Source of the DNA: Aliivibrio sifiae
Lineage (GTDB): Bacteria; Pseudomonadota; Gammaproteobacteria; Enterobacterales; Vibrionaceae
Reading direction: 5' to 3'
Assembly: GCF_002954715.1 (NCBI RefSeq)
Contig: NZ_MSCP01000004.1
Span: 1-64,000 of the forward strand
Length of the DNA stretch: 64,000 nucleotides
Shown: positions 18,235-26,046 of the stretch, piece after piece
How positions within the stretch are numbered: position 1 is the first letter of the stretch
How the letters are laid out: each line of letters starts with the position of its first letter
Notes under the pieces: model-generated
What the model saw: only the letters and a program-made list of their open reading frames with translations
Told to the model about the DNA's origin: nothing
Databases searched by the model: none
Made by a program: the position numbers and the translations under genes

Positions 18235-19095
18235 CTAAAACACATCACCAACGGCATCTTTTAGTTTTTTCATGGCATTCTTTTCAAGCTGACGAATACG
18301 CTCAGCAGATACTTGATAAGTATCGGCTAATTCTTGCAAAGTAACCTTTTCATCAGCTAACCAACGCGATTGTACAATATGCTGGCTACGATCATCTAGA
18401 GTTGCGATTGCACTCGCTAAACGATTATTCGTGTAATCTTCCCAGTTGTCTTCCTCTAAAGAGTGAGCAACATCCGATTGCTTATCTTCTAAGTAATACA
18501 CTGGTGCCGTAAAGGCCATATCACGGTCATCGTCTTCTGCTGGCGCTTCAAACGTAGAATCTTGTGCAGCAAGACGGGATTCCATCTCTCTCACTTCTGA
18601 GGGCGCAACACCAAGATCTTTAGCTACTGCTTCAACTTCACCGTTATTAAACCAACCAAGACGTTTTTTATTCTTTCGTAAATTAAAAAACAATTTACGT
18701 TGTGCTTTCGTCGTTGCCACTTTCACAATACGCCAGTTTCTTAGCACGTATTCATGAATTTCAGCTTTAATCCAATGCACTGCAAAAGAAACCAAACGAA
18801 CGCCCACTTCAGGGTTAAAACGCTTTACTGCCTTCATTAAGCCAACATTACCTTCTTGGATAAGATCCGCTAAAGGTAGGCCGTAACCTGAATAACCACG
18901 GGCAACATGCACGACGAAACGAAGATGAGATAAAATTAGCTCTTTCGCTGCTTCTATTTCTTCTTTGTAGTGTAAACGCTCAGCCAGTTCACGCTCTTCT
19001 GTTACCGTTAGCATCGGATAACTATTAACAGATCGCAGATAGCTATCTACACTATCTTGTGAAATAGCAACCATTGAATACATCTCTTTCGACAT
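18235..19095 (-). CDS. rpoH: RNA polymerase heat-shock sigma factor (sigma-32)
   Basis: The 286-aa sigma factor directs transcription of chaperone and protease genes after protein damage. Region 2 ([22 protein letters not shown]), the RpoH box QRKLFFNLR at residues 132-140 and region 4 ([24 protein letters not shown]) are all visible. A GGGG lies 7 bases before the ATG. A perfect DnaA box is about 90 bases upstream; DnaA control of rpoH is known in E. coli. It follows ftsYEX, the usual gammaproteobacterial order. Confidence 0.97.
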   Translation of the reverse strand: MSKEMYSMVAISQDSVDSYLRSVNSYPMLTVTEERELAERLHYKEEIEAAKELILSHLRFVVHVARGYSGYGLPLADLIQEGNVGLMKAVKRFNPEVGVRLVSFAVHWIKAEIHEYVLRNWRIVKVATTKAQRKLFFNLRKNKKRLGWFNNGEVEAVAKDLGVAPSEVREMESRLAAQDSTFEAPAEDDDRDMAFTAPVYYLEDKQSDVAHSLEEDNWEDYTNNRLASAIATLDDRSQHIVQSRWLADEKVTLQELADTYQVSAERIRQLEKNAMKKLKDAVGDVF

Positions 19096-19184
19096 TCAAA
19101 TCCCCATTTATATCTAGGTGTTACTTAACTTAACCTTGCAATGATGTACTTAAAATAAACAGACTGCAAGTGAAAGGCGGAAAA

Positions 19185-19193
19185 TTATCCACA
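19185..19193. promoter_or_regulatory. DnaA box upstream of rpoH
   Basis: A perfect TTATCCACA, 90 bases upstream of the rpoH start and just upstream of a possible promoter (minus-strand TTGCAG, 17 bases, CATCAT). E. coli rpoH promoters are repressed by DnaA at such boxes, so the same control is plausible. Confidence 0.6.
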
Positions 19194-19243
19194 CTTTATG
19201 GACTAAATTCTGTTAACTAAGTTCAATTTTTAACAAAATGAAT

Positions 19244-19277
19244 ACAAAAAAACCGCTAATTCAATGAATTAACGGTT
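19244..19277 (-). terminator. ftsX terminator
   Basis: On the minus strand the stem AACCGTTAATTCA/TGAATTAGCGGTT, with one mismatch and a very short loop, is followed by seven T residues. It separates ftsYEX from rpoH. Confidence 0.82.
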
Positions 19278-19314
19278 CATAAGATCTTAGTTAACGTAGA
19301 TACGATCTTTGCTA

Positions 19315-20268
19315 CTAAACAGGCTCTATCTCTTTTAAATGGCGTAACACTGAGATACGAGCGGCCAGTAACCCCAAGAATGACGATAACATTAGAAGCA
19401 ATAAGCTTTCATCCCAAGTTAGCCCTATCAATCTAAATACGCTGTCATAAAGTACAGCAACATTATCAACAGCACCATTTAACGTGATGGTAATGATCGC
19501 GGTTAATAGCCAAGCAACAAAACCACCCAATAAACCAAACCACATACCTGTATATAAGTATGGACGTAAGATAAAGGTATTCGTTGCACCCACTAACTTC
19601 ATCACTTGGATTTCATCTTTTTGCTCTAACACATTAAAGCGTAATGTATTACCGACAATTAAGAAAACCGCCACAAACATTAAGACAGCAAGTGTTGTAG
19701 CGACAACAACCGCAACATGCTCAATCGCATCTAACCTTGCTAACCAATCATCATCTAAACGAACCTCATTGACATAAGATTGTTGTTTCAAACGACTCAC
19801 AAGTTGATTTACTTGATCTGTACTTTGCCATTCTGTTTTTGGAGAGACAATCAATACCGCTGGTAAAGGATTACTATCTAATAACGTTAATGCTTGCTCA
19901 AAACCAGAATGCTCACTCAATTCTTTTAATCCCTCTTGTGGAGAGATGTATTGAACTGCATCTATTTCTTTCCAACCTTCAAGCTCTGATTTCAATGCCT
20001 GAACTTTAGATTCAGCGACTTCTTGCTGTAAATACAAACTCACTTGTGAAGGTGCTTGCCATTTTGAAGCAACAATAGTTAGGTTCTTACCTACTAAATA
20101 CATACTTGATGGCAAGGTTAATGACATCGCAATCACTGCAAGAGTCAGTAAATTACCTAAAGGACGACGTAACAACTCTTGAAAAGACAATTTTGCCTGT
20201 TTCTTATGAGTAGCCCAAAAACCATCGCTTGATGCTCCTTGAGTATTTTTTGGTTTACGTTTAGCCAT
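19315..20268 (-). CDS. ftsX: Cell-division ABC transporter permease FtsX
   Basis: The 317-aa inner-membrane partner of FtsE relays ATP hydrolysis to periplasmic peptidoglycan hydrolase activators at the septum. It has an N-terminal helix after LSFQELLRRPLGN, a large periplasmic loop (WQAPSQVSLYL onward) and three C-terminal helices. I start it at the ATG at 20268 ([11 protein letters not shown]), which overlaps ftsE by 8 bases and has GTGAGG upstream inside ftsE; a longer frame extends to 20331 but would overlap ftsE far more. Confidence 0.94.
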   Translation of the reverse strand: MAKRKPKNTQGASSDGFWATHKKQAKLSFQELLRRPLGNLLTLAVIAMSLTLPSSMYLVGKNLTIVASKWQAPSQVSLYLQQEVAESKVQALKSELEGWKEIDAVQYISPQEGLKELSEHSGFEQALTLLDSNPLPAVLIVSPKTEWQSTDQVNQLVSRLKQQSYVNEVRLDDDWLARLDAIEHVAVVVATTLAVLMFVAVFLIVGNTLRFNVLEQKDEIQVMKLVGATNTFILRPYLYTGMWFGLLGGFVAWLLTAIITITLNGAVDNVAVLYDSVFRLIGLTWDESLLLLMLSSFLGLLAARISVLRHLKEIEPV

Positions 20269-20929
20269 GATCAGAAACCTCACGTAAACAACCTTGGTGC
20301 AAATCAAAACGACGGTATTTATTACCACCAATTAACGACAAATCATGCGACGCCATTAATACACTCACTCCCACTCGATTAAATTCAGCAAACAAATTAA
20401 ACACTTGGCGAGATAACTGAGGGTCTAAATTACCTGTTGGCTCATCGGCTAACAATAACATTGGTTTATTTACCACCGCTCGTGCAATACCAACACGCTG
20501 TTGTTCACCACCAGATAACTGCATTGGGTAACTTTTTGCTTTATCTAACAGGCCCGTTTTATCCAAAGCAGCAGAAACACGACGTTTAATATCATTTTCA
20601 CGAACCGACTCAACACGCATAGGTAGTGCTACATTATCAAACACGGTTCGGTTCATTAATAATTTATGATCTTGAAATACAATCCCGATATTACGACGTA
20701 AAAAAGGGATATCTTGATTAGAGATCTTAGTAATGTCATGGCCATTAAATAAAATCTTGCCATCACTCGGACGCTCAATAGCACAGATCAATTTCAGCAA
20801 GGTACTTTTACCTGCACCTGAATGACCACTTAAAAAAGCCATCTCACCTCTATTAAGGTGAAAGTTCACTTTTTGTAATGCTGGGCGACCACCTCGATAA
20901 GCTTTTGATACTTGCTGAAATCGAATCAC
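20261..20929 (-). CDS. ftsE: Cell-division ATP-binding protein FtsE
   Basis: The 222-aa ABC ATPase pairs with FtsX. It has Walker [10 protein letters not shown], signature [14 protein letters not shown], Walker [10 protein letters not shown] with the catalytic Glu, and the H-loop MASHD. It follows ftsY with a three-base gap and overlaps ftsX, forming the conserved ftsY-ftsE-ftsX operon. Confidence 0.97.
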   Translation of the reverse strand: MIRFQQVSKAYRGGRPALQKVNFHLNRGEMAFLSGHSGAGKSTLLKLICAIERPSDGKILFNGHDITKISNQDIPFLRRNIGIVFQDHKLLMNRTVFDNVALPMRVESVRENDIKRRVSAALDKTGLLDKAKSYPMQLSGGEQQRVGIARAVVNKPMLLLADEPTGNLDPQLSRQVFNLFAEFNRVGVSVLMASHDLSLIGGNKYRRFDLHQGCLREVSDHG

Positions 20930-20932
20930 GCG

Positions 20933-22171
20933 TTATTCCTCACGACTAAACAGTGCATCAATAAAATCTTGCGCCACAAATGGACGTAAATCATCGATAC
21001 CTTCACCAACACCAATATAACGAATTGGAATCTGAAATTGATCGGCAATAGAGAAGATAACACCACCTTTTGCTGTACCGTCCAATTTAGTTAACGTAAT
21101 GCCTGTTACTGGCGCAACATCACTAAATAATTTGGCTTGGCTAATGGCATTTTGCCCCGTACCGGCATCAAGCGTTAACATCACTTCATGCGGTGCTGTT
21201 GGGTCAATCTTCTGCATTACACGTACGATTTTACGCAATTCTTCCATTAAATTGCTCTTATTTTGGAGACGACCTGCAGTATCTGCGATAACGACATCCA
21301 CTTTTCGTGCTTTTGCCGCTTCAATTGCATCATAAATCACCGAAGCACTATCAGCTCCCGTGTGTTGTGCAATAACAGGAACACCGTTACGTTGGCCCCA
21401 TACTTGAAGTTGCTCAACCGCAGCAGCACGGAACGTATCACCCGCCGCTAAAATGACTGATTTACCGTCACTCTGGAATTGTTTTGCTAACTTACCAATT
21501 GTCGTCGTTTTACCAACGCCATTAACCCCTACCATTAAAATAACGTGAGGCATGTTTTTTTCATCAATTTCTAACGGTTTTTCTACTTTAACTAGGATCT
21601 CAGCCATTTCTTCTTTTAACAGGCTATATAAAGCTTCACCATCTTTTAGATCTCGTTTACTTGCTTTCTCCGTTAAGCTATTAATGATTTTAACCGTGGT
21701 ATCCATACCCACATCAGCAATCAATAACTGCTCTTCTAATTCTTCAAACAGATCTTCATCTATTTTTTTACCGCTAAATAAACCAAAGAAACCTGCACCA
21801 ATATTTTCTTTAGTACGTTGTAAACTTCGCTTTAATCGAGCAAAAAAGCTTTCTGTTGGTTTTTCTTGTACTTCTTCTATTACAGATTCAGTATTCAGTT
21901 CAACAAGTTGCTCCTCTACTTTTTCTGCATCTTCTTCAGAAATAGCCTCAACAACACTATCGTTGCTTTCTATTAAATCTTCATCAGCTTTACGCTGTTC
22001 AAGTTCAACGTCTTCCACTACACTCTCTGCAGCGCTGTCTTCTAGAGATGGTGCTTGAGAAAGAGTATCGGTATTTTCTACTAATTGTTGGTCTACGGTT
22101 GGTTGTTCGGCTTTTTCTTCATCACCAAAACCTAACCAAGACAATAATCCGCGTTTCTTTTTGCCTGTCAT
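20933..22171 (-). CDS. ftsY: Signal recognition particle receptor FtsY
   Basis: The 412-aa SRP-receptor GTPase docks ribosome-SRP complexes at the inner membrane. An acidic N-terminal A domain (about residues 15-105, rich in Glu and Asp) precedes the NG domain with G1 GVNGVGKTTTIGKLA, DTFRAAAVEQL, G3 DTAGRLQNK and G4 TKLDGTAKGG. It is the first gene of the ftsYEX operon and diverges from rsmD. Confidence 0.96.
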   Translation of the reverse strand: MTGKKKRGLLSWLGFGDEEKAEQPTVDQQLVENTDTLSQAPSLEDSAAESVVEDVELEQRKADEDLIESNDSVVEAISEEDAEKVEEQLVELNTESVIEEVQEKPTESFFARLKRSLQRTKENIGAGFFGLFSGKKIDEDLFEELEEQLLIADVGMDTTVKIINSLTEKASKRDLKDGEALYSLLKEEMAEILVKVEKPLEIDEKNMPHVILMVGVNGVGKTTTIGKLAKQFQSDGKSVILAAGDTFRAAAVEQLQVWGQRNGVPVIAQHTGADSASVIYDAIEAAKARKVDVVIADTAGRLQNKSNLMEELRKIVRVMQKIDPTAPHEVMLTLDAGTGQNAISQAKLFSDVAPVTGITLTKLDGTAKGGVIFSIADQFQIPIRYIGVGEGIDDLRPFVAQDFIDALFSREE

Positions 22172-22241
22172 TGGGAAATCCTAGAATTAAATTGGTACAA
22201 TTTTCTCGTATACTATCACTTTCTGAGCGGTCAAAAAATCT

Positions 22242-22844
22242 ATGCTTAAACGTAAACAACATTCATCTCGCACTTCTGGCACAAATGGGCGCTCTGGAAG
22301 CATTCGTATTATCAGTGGACGCTGGCGTGGACGCAAACTTCCAGTACATGACGCTGAAGGATTAAGACCAACAACCGACCGAGTAAAAGAAACGGTTTTT
22401 AACTGGTTAGCGCCAGATATTCCTCGTGCTCGTTGTTTAGACCTTTTTTCAGGCAGCGGTGGCTTAGGTTTTGAAGCCGCATCTCGTGGTGCAGAAAAAG
22501 TCGTAATGCTTGAATTAAACAAGCAAGCACACTCTCAATTAAAACAAAATGCAGAGAGTTTAAAAGCTGATAATATCGAACTTCACCATATTGATGCACT
22601 TACCTTTTTAGATAAAATTGCAACACCATTTGATGTAATTTTTATTGATCCTCCATTTAGAAAAGATTTATTAGAAGCAACGCTAACAAAATTAGAAAAT
22701 AATGGATGGTTAGCAGCAAATGCCATGATATATATTGAAGCAGAAAAAGAACTCAGTTCATTACCCGTTCCTGCCCATTGGCACTTACATCGAGATAAAA
22801 CAGCTGGACAGGTCACGTTTAAATTATATGAAAGAGAGGAATAG
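22242..22844 (+). CDS. rsmD: 16S rRNA (guanine(966)-N2)-methyltransferase
   Basis: The 200-aa SAM-dependent enzyme methylates G966 of 16S rRNA during 30S assembly. It has the IRIISGRWRGRKLPV start, RPTTDRVKETVFNWL, the SAM motif CLDLFSGSGGLGFEA and the catalytic IDPPF. It diverges from ftsY, the order found across gammaproteobacteria, and overlaps none of the next gene: yhhL begins one base after its stop. Confidence 0.95.
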   Translation: MLKRKQHSSRTSGTNGRSGSIRIISGRWRGRKLPVHDAEGLRPTTDRVKETVFNWLAPDIPRARCLDLFSGSGGLGFEAASRGAEKVVMLELNKQAHSQLKQNAESLKADNIELHHIDALTFLDKIATPFDVIFIDPPFRKDLLEATLTKLENNGWLAANAMIYIEAEKELSSLPVPAHWHLHRDKTAGQVTFKLYEREE

Positions 22845-23117
22845 ATGAAAGGATTGATCATTCTAACCAAAATCGCTCTTGGATGTGTTTGGTTAATATT
22901 ATTACTAAACCTATTTATGCCATTTCCAGGAAAAGGCGCAATTGCACTTTATATCCTGACTGCATTTTTATTTATGATGCATGGTTTGCAAATGCTTATC
23001 TTCATTGGTGCGTTTGGCGATAAGATATCAATGAGTCGATGGGAAAAGTGGTCGATTCTTATCTTTGGGGTGTTTGCCTTACTCGATATCAGAAAAAAAC
23101 ATATGATGGATAAATAA
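22845..23117 (+). CDS. yhhL: DUF1145 membrane protein (YhhL-like)
   Basis: A 90-aa protein of unknown function with three predicted membrane helices (about residues 5-25, 30-55 and 68-82) and the family NLFMPFPGKG motif. The gene starts immediately after the rsmD stop, with AGAGAGGA inside the end of rsmD as its ribosome site. E. coli has the same rsmD-yhhL pairing. Confidence 0.85.
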   Translation: MKGLIILTKIALGCVWLILLLNLFMPFPGKGAIALYILTAFLFMMHGLQMLIFIGAFGDKISMSRWEKWSILIFGVFALLDIRKKHMMDK

Positions 23118-23139
23118 TATCCTACCAAGTAATTCAATT

Positions 23140-23164
23140 AAGGAGCATATATTGCTCCTTTTTT
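23140..23164 (+). terminator. rsmD-yhhL terminator
   Basis: The stem AAGGAGCA/TGCTCCTT (23140-23147 with 23153-23160) with a five-base loop is followed by TTTT, 22 bases after the yhhL stop. Confidence 0.85.
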
Positions 23165-23256
23165 ACGCCACTACACTATGCTTTGCCCAGATTTCAATTA
23201 ATTATCTATGTTATGATCTCGTCATATTTTTATGATGTTAATTTCGGTACTCATTT

Positions 23257-23850
23257 ATGGAAACACTTTCTGCTGCGGTCATGCTTTTTCTGATCATGGA
23301 TCCTATGGGTAACTTACCTGTTTTTACCTCTATCCTGAAGCATGTCGAAAAGAAAAGAAGACGTGTTATTTTAATTCGAGAACTTCTTATCGCCCTGGCT
23401 ATCATGATGGCTTTTCTTTTTATGGGAGAGCAGATACTCAATTTTCTAAGCTTGAAAAAAGAAGCGGTTTCTATCTCGGGTGCAATTATTCTATTTTTAA
23501 TTGGTTTAAAAATGATTTTCCCTCCAGAAGGAGGATTAGGAGCGAGCTTAGGTGCCGGAGATGAACCTCTAATCGTTCCTTTAGCTATCCCTATGATTGC
23601 AGGCCCTTCAATTCTAGCTACTCTGTTACTACTTGCTCACCAAGAACCAGATCGTATGGTTGATTGGAGTTTAGCATTATTAGGAGCTTGGTCTTTAACT
23701 ACCGTTATTTTAATGTTCTCAGAGTTATTCCAACGCATTGTGGGAGAGAAAGGTCTTGCCGCGATAGAAAGACTGATGGGGATGTTATTACTTATGATTT
23801 CGGTACAAATGTTTTTAGATGGCATTACCAGCTACTTCACACACGCTTAA
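23257..23850 (+). CDS. yhgN: MarC/NAAT-family membrane protein YhgN
   Basis: The 197-aa inner-membrane protein has six predicted helices and the MarC/UPF0056 features FLIMDPMGNLPVF near the N-terminus and PLAIPMIAGPS in the middle, closely matching E. coli YhgN. MarC was once thought to give drug resistance, which was not upheld, so its transport role is unknown. It stands alone between two terminators. Confidence 0.9.
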   Translation: METLSAAVMLFLIMDPMGNLPVFTSILKHVEKKRRRVILIRELLIALAIMMAFLFMGEQILNFLSLKKEAVSISGAIILFLIGLKMIFPPEGGLGASLGAGDEPLIVPLAIPMIAGPSILATLLLLAHQEPDRMVDWSLALLGAWSLTTVILMFSELFQRIVGEKGLAAIERLMGMLLLMISVQMFLDGITSYFTHA

Positions 23851-23863
23851 CCCTCCGTTTAAC

Positions 23864-23894
23864 AAAAAAAGGCCGCCTAAGTGCGGCCTTTTTT
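23864..23894. terminator. Bidirectional terminator yhgN/yecH
   Basis: The stem AAAAAGGCCGC/GCGGCCTTTTT with a six-base loop and T-tracts on both strands lies between convergent yhgN and yecH. Confidence 0.9.
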
Positions 23895-23903
23895 ATATTC
23901 ATA

Positions 23904-24146
23904 TTAATGATTACACATACGTTCAGGGTTTGCAGTTAAACCCGCTTCAACTTCTACAACTTTTCTTTTCGATAACAAAAATTCAAGTAGTTCGTTTAAG
24001 CTTAAATCCTGTTGGCTGCAAGTATGAAAACATACATTACTACCAAACTCTGTTTCTATTTTCTCTTCTAACGCTAAACGAGAAAGGGGCTCAGGAGCTT
24101 CTAATAAGAGGTTTAGAACGACATGACCATGAATATCTTGCTTCAT
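23904..24146 (-). CDS. yecH: YecH-family putative metal-binding protein (DUF2492)
   Basis: An 80-aa protein with the family's IHGHVVLNLLLE start, FGSNVCFHTCS centre and a Cys-His pair at the C-terminus (ERMCNH). The conserved His and Cys residues suggest metal binding; no function has been shown. E. coli YecH has the same layout. It is monocistronic, with a long A-rich gap upstream. Confidence 0.82.
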   Translation of the reverse strand: MKQDIHGHVVLNLLLEAPEPLSRLALEEKIETEFGSNVCFHTCSQQDLSLNELLEFLLSKRKVVEVEAGLTANPERMCNH

Positions 24147-24800
24147 ACTTTATTCTTCTTTAAAAAACGAAGTAATAGCATAACAAAACAATCACTCACC
24201 TCTTATGATCAATCTCATTCATTTCATTACCACCTATAAGCCTCAGAATAAGAGTCTCTTCCCCTTCCCATCAGTCCCAAAAGAGCAAAAGTGCAAGTAG
24301 GTAAATAATTGTTGTTTTATCAAACAGCACCACAAATGAAGATTAACAAATTAAAACACAATAAAAACAAATAGATACTGGAAATAAATATTAATTTTAT
24401 AAAAAATTGTTCTTGAAATCTCATACCTAAATATAGTTTTTAGATAGAAAAAATAGCCTTATACGAGTTAATAACATAATTCATAGTAACGAAGGGACGA
24501 ATATACCGTTTGTAAAAAACATAAAAACAGAAGTCGAAGGCCACAGCCAAGTTAAAGCGCAAAATAACAAGCAAACTATGTGCTTAATTATTAAACCATA
24601 AAAAAGGCATATAAATACATTAAAATCAGCGACTTAAATTCATTTAACACAAAAAACACAGAATAAACCACAATAACAACAGACAAAAACACACCTTAAC
24701 CAACAATCATAGTGCTACTTTTGTCATAGAAAAGTTATTTTTTTAAGCTTTTGAGCATTGTACACTTGATCAACAACCAAAAACGATGTTATTCTATTTA
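24147..24800. other. A-rich intergenic stretch with no recognised gene
   Basis: Between yecH and the small peptide gene about 650 bases are strongly A-rich on the plus strand, with many AAAACA-type runs and stops in all frames. The left end should hold the yecH promoter. I found no convincing open frame, tRNA or known small-RNA sequence. The skew could reflect decayed sequence or an untranslated transcript; nothing decides this. Confidence 0.5.
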
Positions 24801-24836
24801 CCAAGCAATGATTGAAGACATTAAAGGAGCATAGTA

Positions 24837-24917
24837 ATGATTACTTCATCGCAAAAACAAGGACTTATGATGATCGCAGTAGTTGTTGGACTAATGACTC
24901 TGCCAATGATGTACTAA
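24837..24917 (+). CDS. Small (26-aa) single-helix membrane peptide, unannotated type
   Basis: An ATG at 24837 follows a perfect AAGGAG (24824-24829) by 7 bases and opens a 26-codon frame. The peptide starts MITSSQKQG, has a hydrophobic core (LMMIAVVVG, then LMTLP) and ends MMY. Such a short polar start plus one helix is typical of small membrane proteins that modulate larger complexes. A possible promoter (TTGATC, 18 bases, TATTCT) lies upstream and a strong terminator follows 24 bases after the stop, making a compact unit. I do not recognise the family. Confidence 0.7.
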   Translation: MITSSQKQGLMMIAVVVGLMTLPMMY

Positions 24918-24940
24918 TATACATTCAAATAAGTTTCTAT

Positions 24941-24972
24941 AAAAAAACGGACGCATTTGCGTCCGTTTTTTT
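24941..24972. terminator. Strong terminator between the small peptide gene and the HEPN-like gene
   Basis: A perfect inverted repeat AAAAAAACGGACGCA/TGCGTCCGTTTTTTT (24941-24955 with 24958-24972) with further T residues, usable in both directions. Confidence 0.92.
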
Positions 24973-24991
24973 TTTTGGTAAAAATTAAATG

Positions 24992-25357
24992 CTAAAATAA
25001 ATTAACAATATTATCCCAATGAATCAGATAGATAGCGACAGACATCAAGGTTGAAATCAAAACAATCCCTCCAACCAACTTCCACAAAAAACGGCTTGCT
25101 CTTGGCGTTAAGATATCAATCATTTCATTACATGTCGCTTTGAAACCCGATTTATCTTCCAACCGATACCCTTCCTCATGCACTACCTTATTTCTCATAG
25201 TTGCAATAAAGCGTAACTTTCCAATCACTCCATGCGGTAAACGCTCTTCACAACTAGTGATAAGTTGATGAAGTCCTTTTCCTTCAGCGTGATAATGTGT
25301 CTTTAATAAAGATTCAATTTTTCGACTTTGCTTTACAACAAGATCAATATCAGACAT
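24992..25357 (-). CDS. HEPN/DUF4145-like protein with C-terminal membrane anchor
   Basis: A 121-aa protein with a helical soluble part and a C-terminal membrane helix (about residues 92-112). It contains RNKVVH at 55-60, which fits the RNxxxH motif of HEPN domains, many of which are RNases in toxin-antitoxin and defence systems. It resembles DUF4145-type proteins. AGGAG precedes the ATG by 6 bases. No nucleotidyltransferase antitoxin is adjacent. The HEPN call rests on this motif and the helical pattern only. Confidence 0.6.
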   Translation of the reverse strand: MSDIDLVVKQSRKIESLLKTHYHAEGKGLHQLITSCEERLPHGVIGKLRFIATMRNKVVHEEGYRLEDKSGFKATCNEMIDILTPRASRFLWKLVGGIVLISTLMSVAIYLIHWDNIVNLF

Positions 25358-25697
25358 ATCACTCTCCTAGTCTTTTTCTTTGAATGTCTCTTTTCTACTT
25401 TATACCACTCTCGCATCTATTTCTCTTACTGATCCTTGAGATTGCTTTAAGTTTCTAGATAAAAGAATAGGAGATAATGAATGAACAGTATTCGAGCCAG
25501 ATCCCAGTTCACACTTGATTTTTTTTATCACAAAACAATATCGATAAAATAATCTGAAAACCCGCACAAACTGAACAAATACTCCTTATCTATCGATAAA
25601 GAAAAGTTAGAATGATGGGCAATAAAAAATGAGAACTTTTTAACCTTATCCTTCGTTCTCAATTCATACGCACATACTCGCAAGTTTAAGGAAAATC
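25358..25697. other. Intergenic region with promoters and one inverted repeat
   Basis: This 340-base gap holds the promoters of the divergent HEPN-like gene and yhhM. The only structure seen is TGAGAAC/GTTCTCA (25630-25636 with 25655-25661), 37 bases before the yhhM start. No supported gene was found. Confidence 0.5.
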
Positions 25698-26030
25698 ATG
25701 CCAGTTACTTACATTATTCTTTTGCTCGTATTTATTTTGGTTGCTGCGATATTATTTCAGCGCTTTCAAACTAAATTTATTTTGGGTGATAACGCCCCTG
25801 AGATGAAGGCAGAAGTAACGATTCTAGATAAGCAAATAATAGAAATTCCTGATACACAGCCCGGAGAAGAAGACCAAGAGTTTTGGATATACGTACAAAA
25901 AGGAAAATTCGGCCCAAAAAGAGAATTTGAAATCGGCGTTCATTATTTTCATGCTCTAAATCCTGGAGATAAAGGTATAATGACCTATCAAGGGCGAAAA
26001 TTTCATCACTTTGCTTTAAAGCGAGATTAA
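25698..26030 (+). CDS. yhhM: DUF2500 membrane protein (YhhM-like)
   Basis: A 110-aa protein with one N-terminal membrane helix (residues 4-22) and a soluble beta-rich domain (AEVTILDKQ, FWIYVQKGK, EFEIGVHYFHALNPGDKGIMTYQG). It matches DUF2500, which includes E. coli YhhM of the rsmD region; no function is known. It precedes recG by 16 bases on the same strand, so the two are probably cotranscribed. Confidence 0.82.
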   Translation: MPVTYIILLLVFILVAAILFQRFQTKFILGDNAPEMKAEVTILDKQIIEIPDTQPGEEDQEFWIYVQKGKFGPKREFEIGVHYFHALNPGDKGIMTYQGRKFHHFALKRD

Positions 26031-26046
26031 CTCTAGGAAATTAACT

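Noticed and set aside
22187-22522. 111-codon minus-strand frame across the ftsY-rsmD gap
   Set aside because: It is antisense to well-supported rsmD, with no family resemblance or ribosome site.
25463-25540. Very short frames (13 and 23 codons) after AGGAG upstream of yhhM
   Set aside because: The peptides are polar and unlike any family, and there is no terminator; the Shine-Dalgarno alone is not enough.
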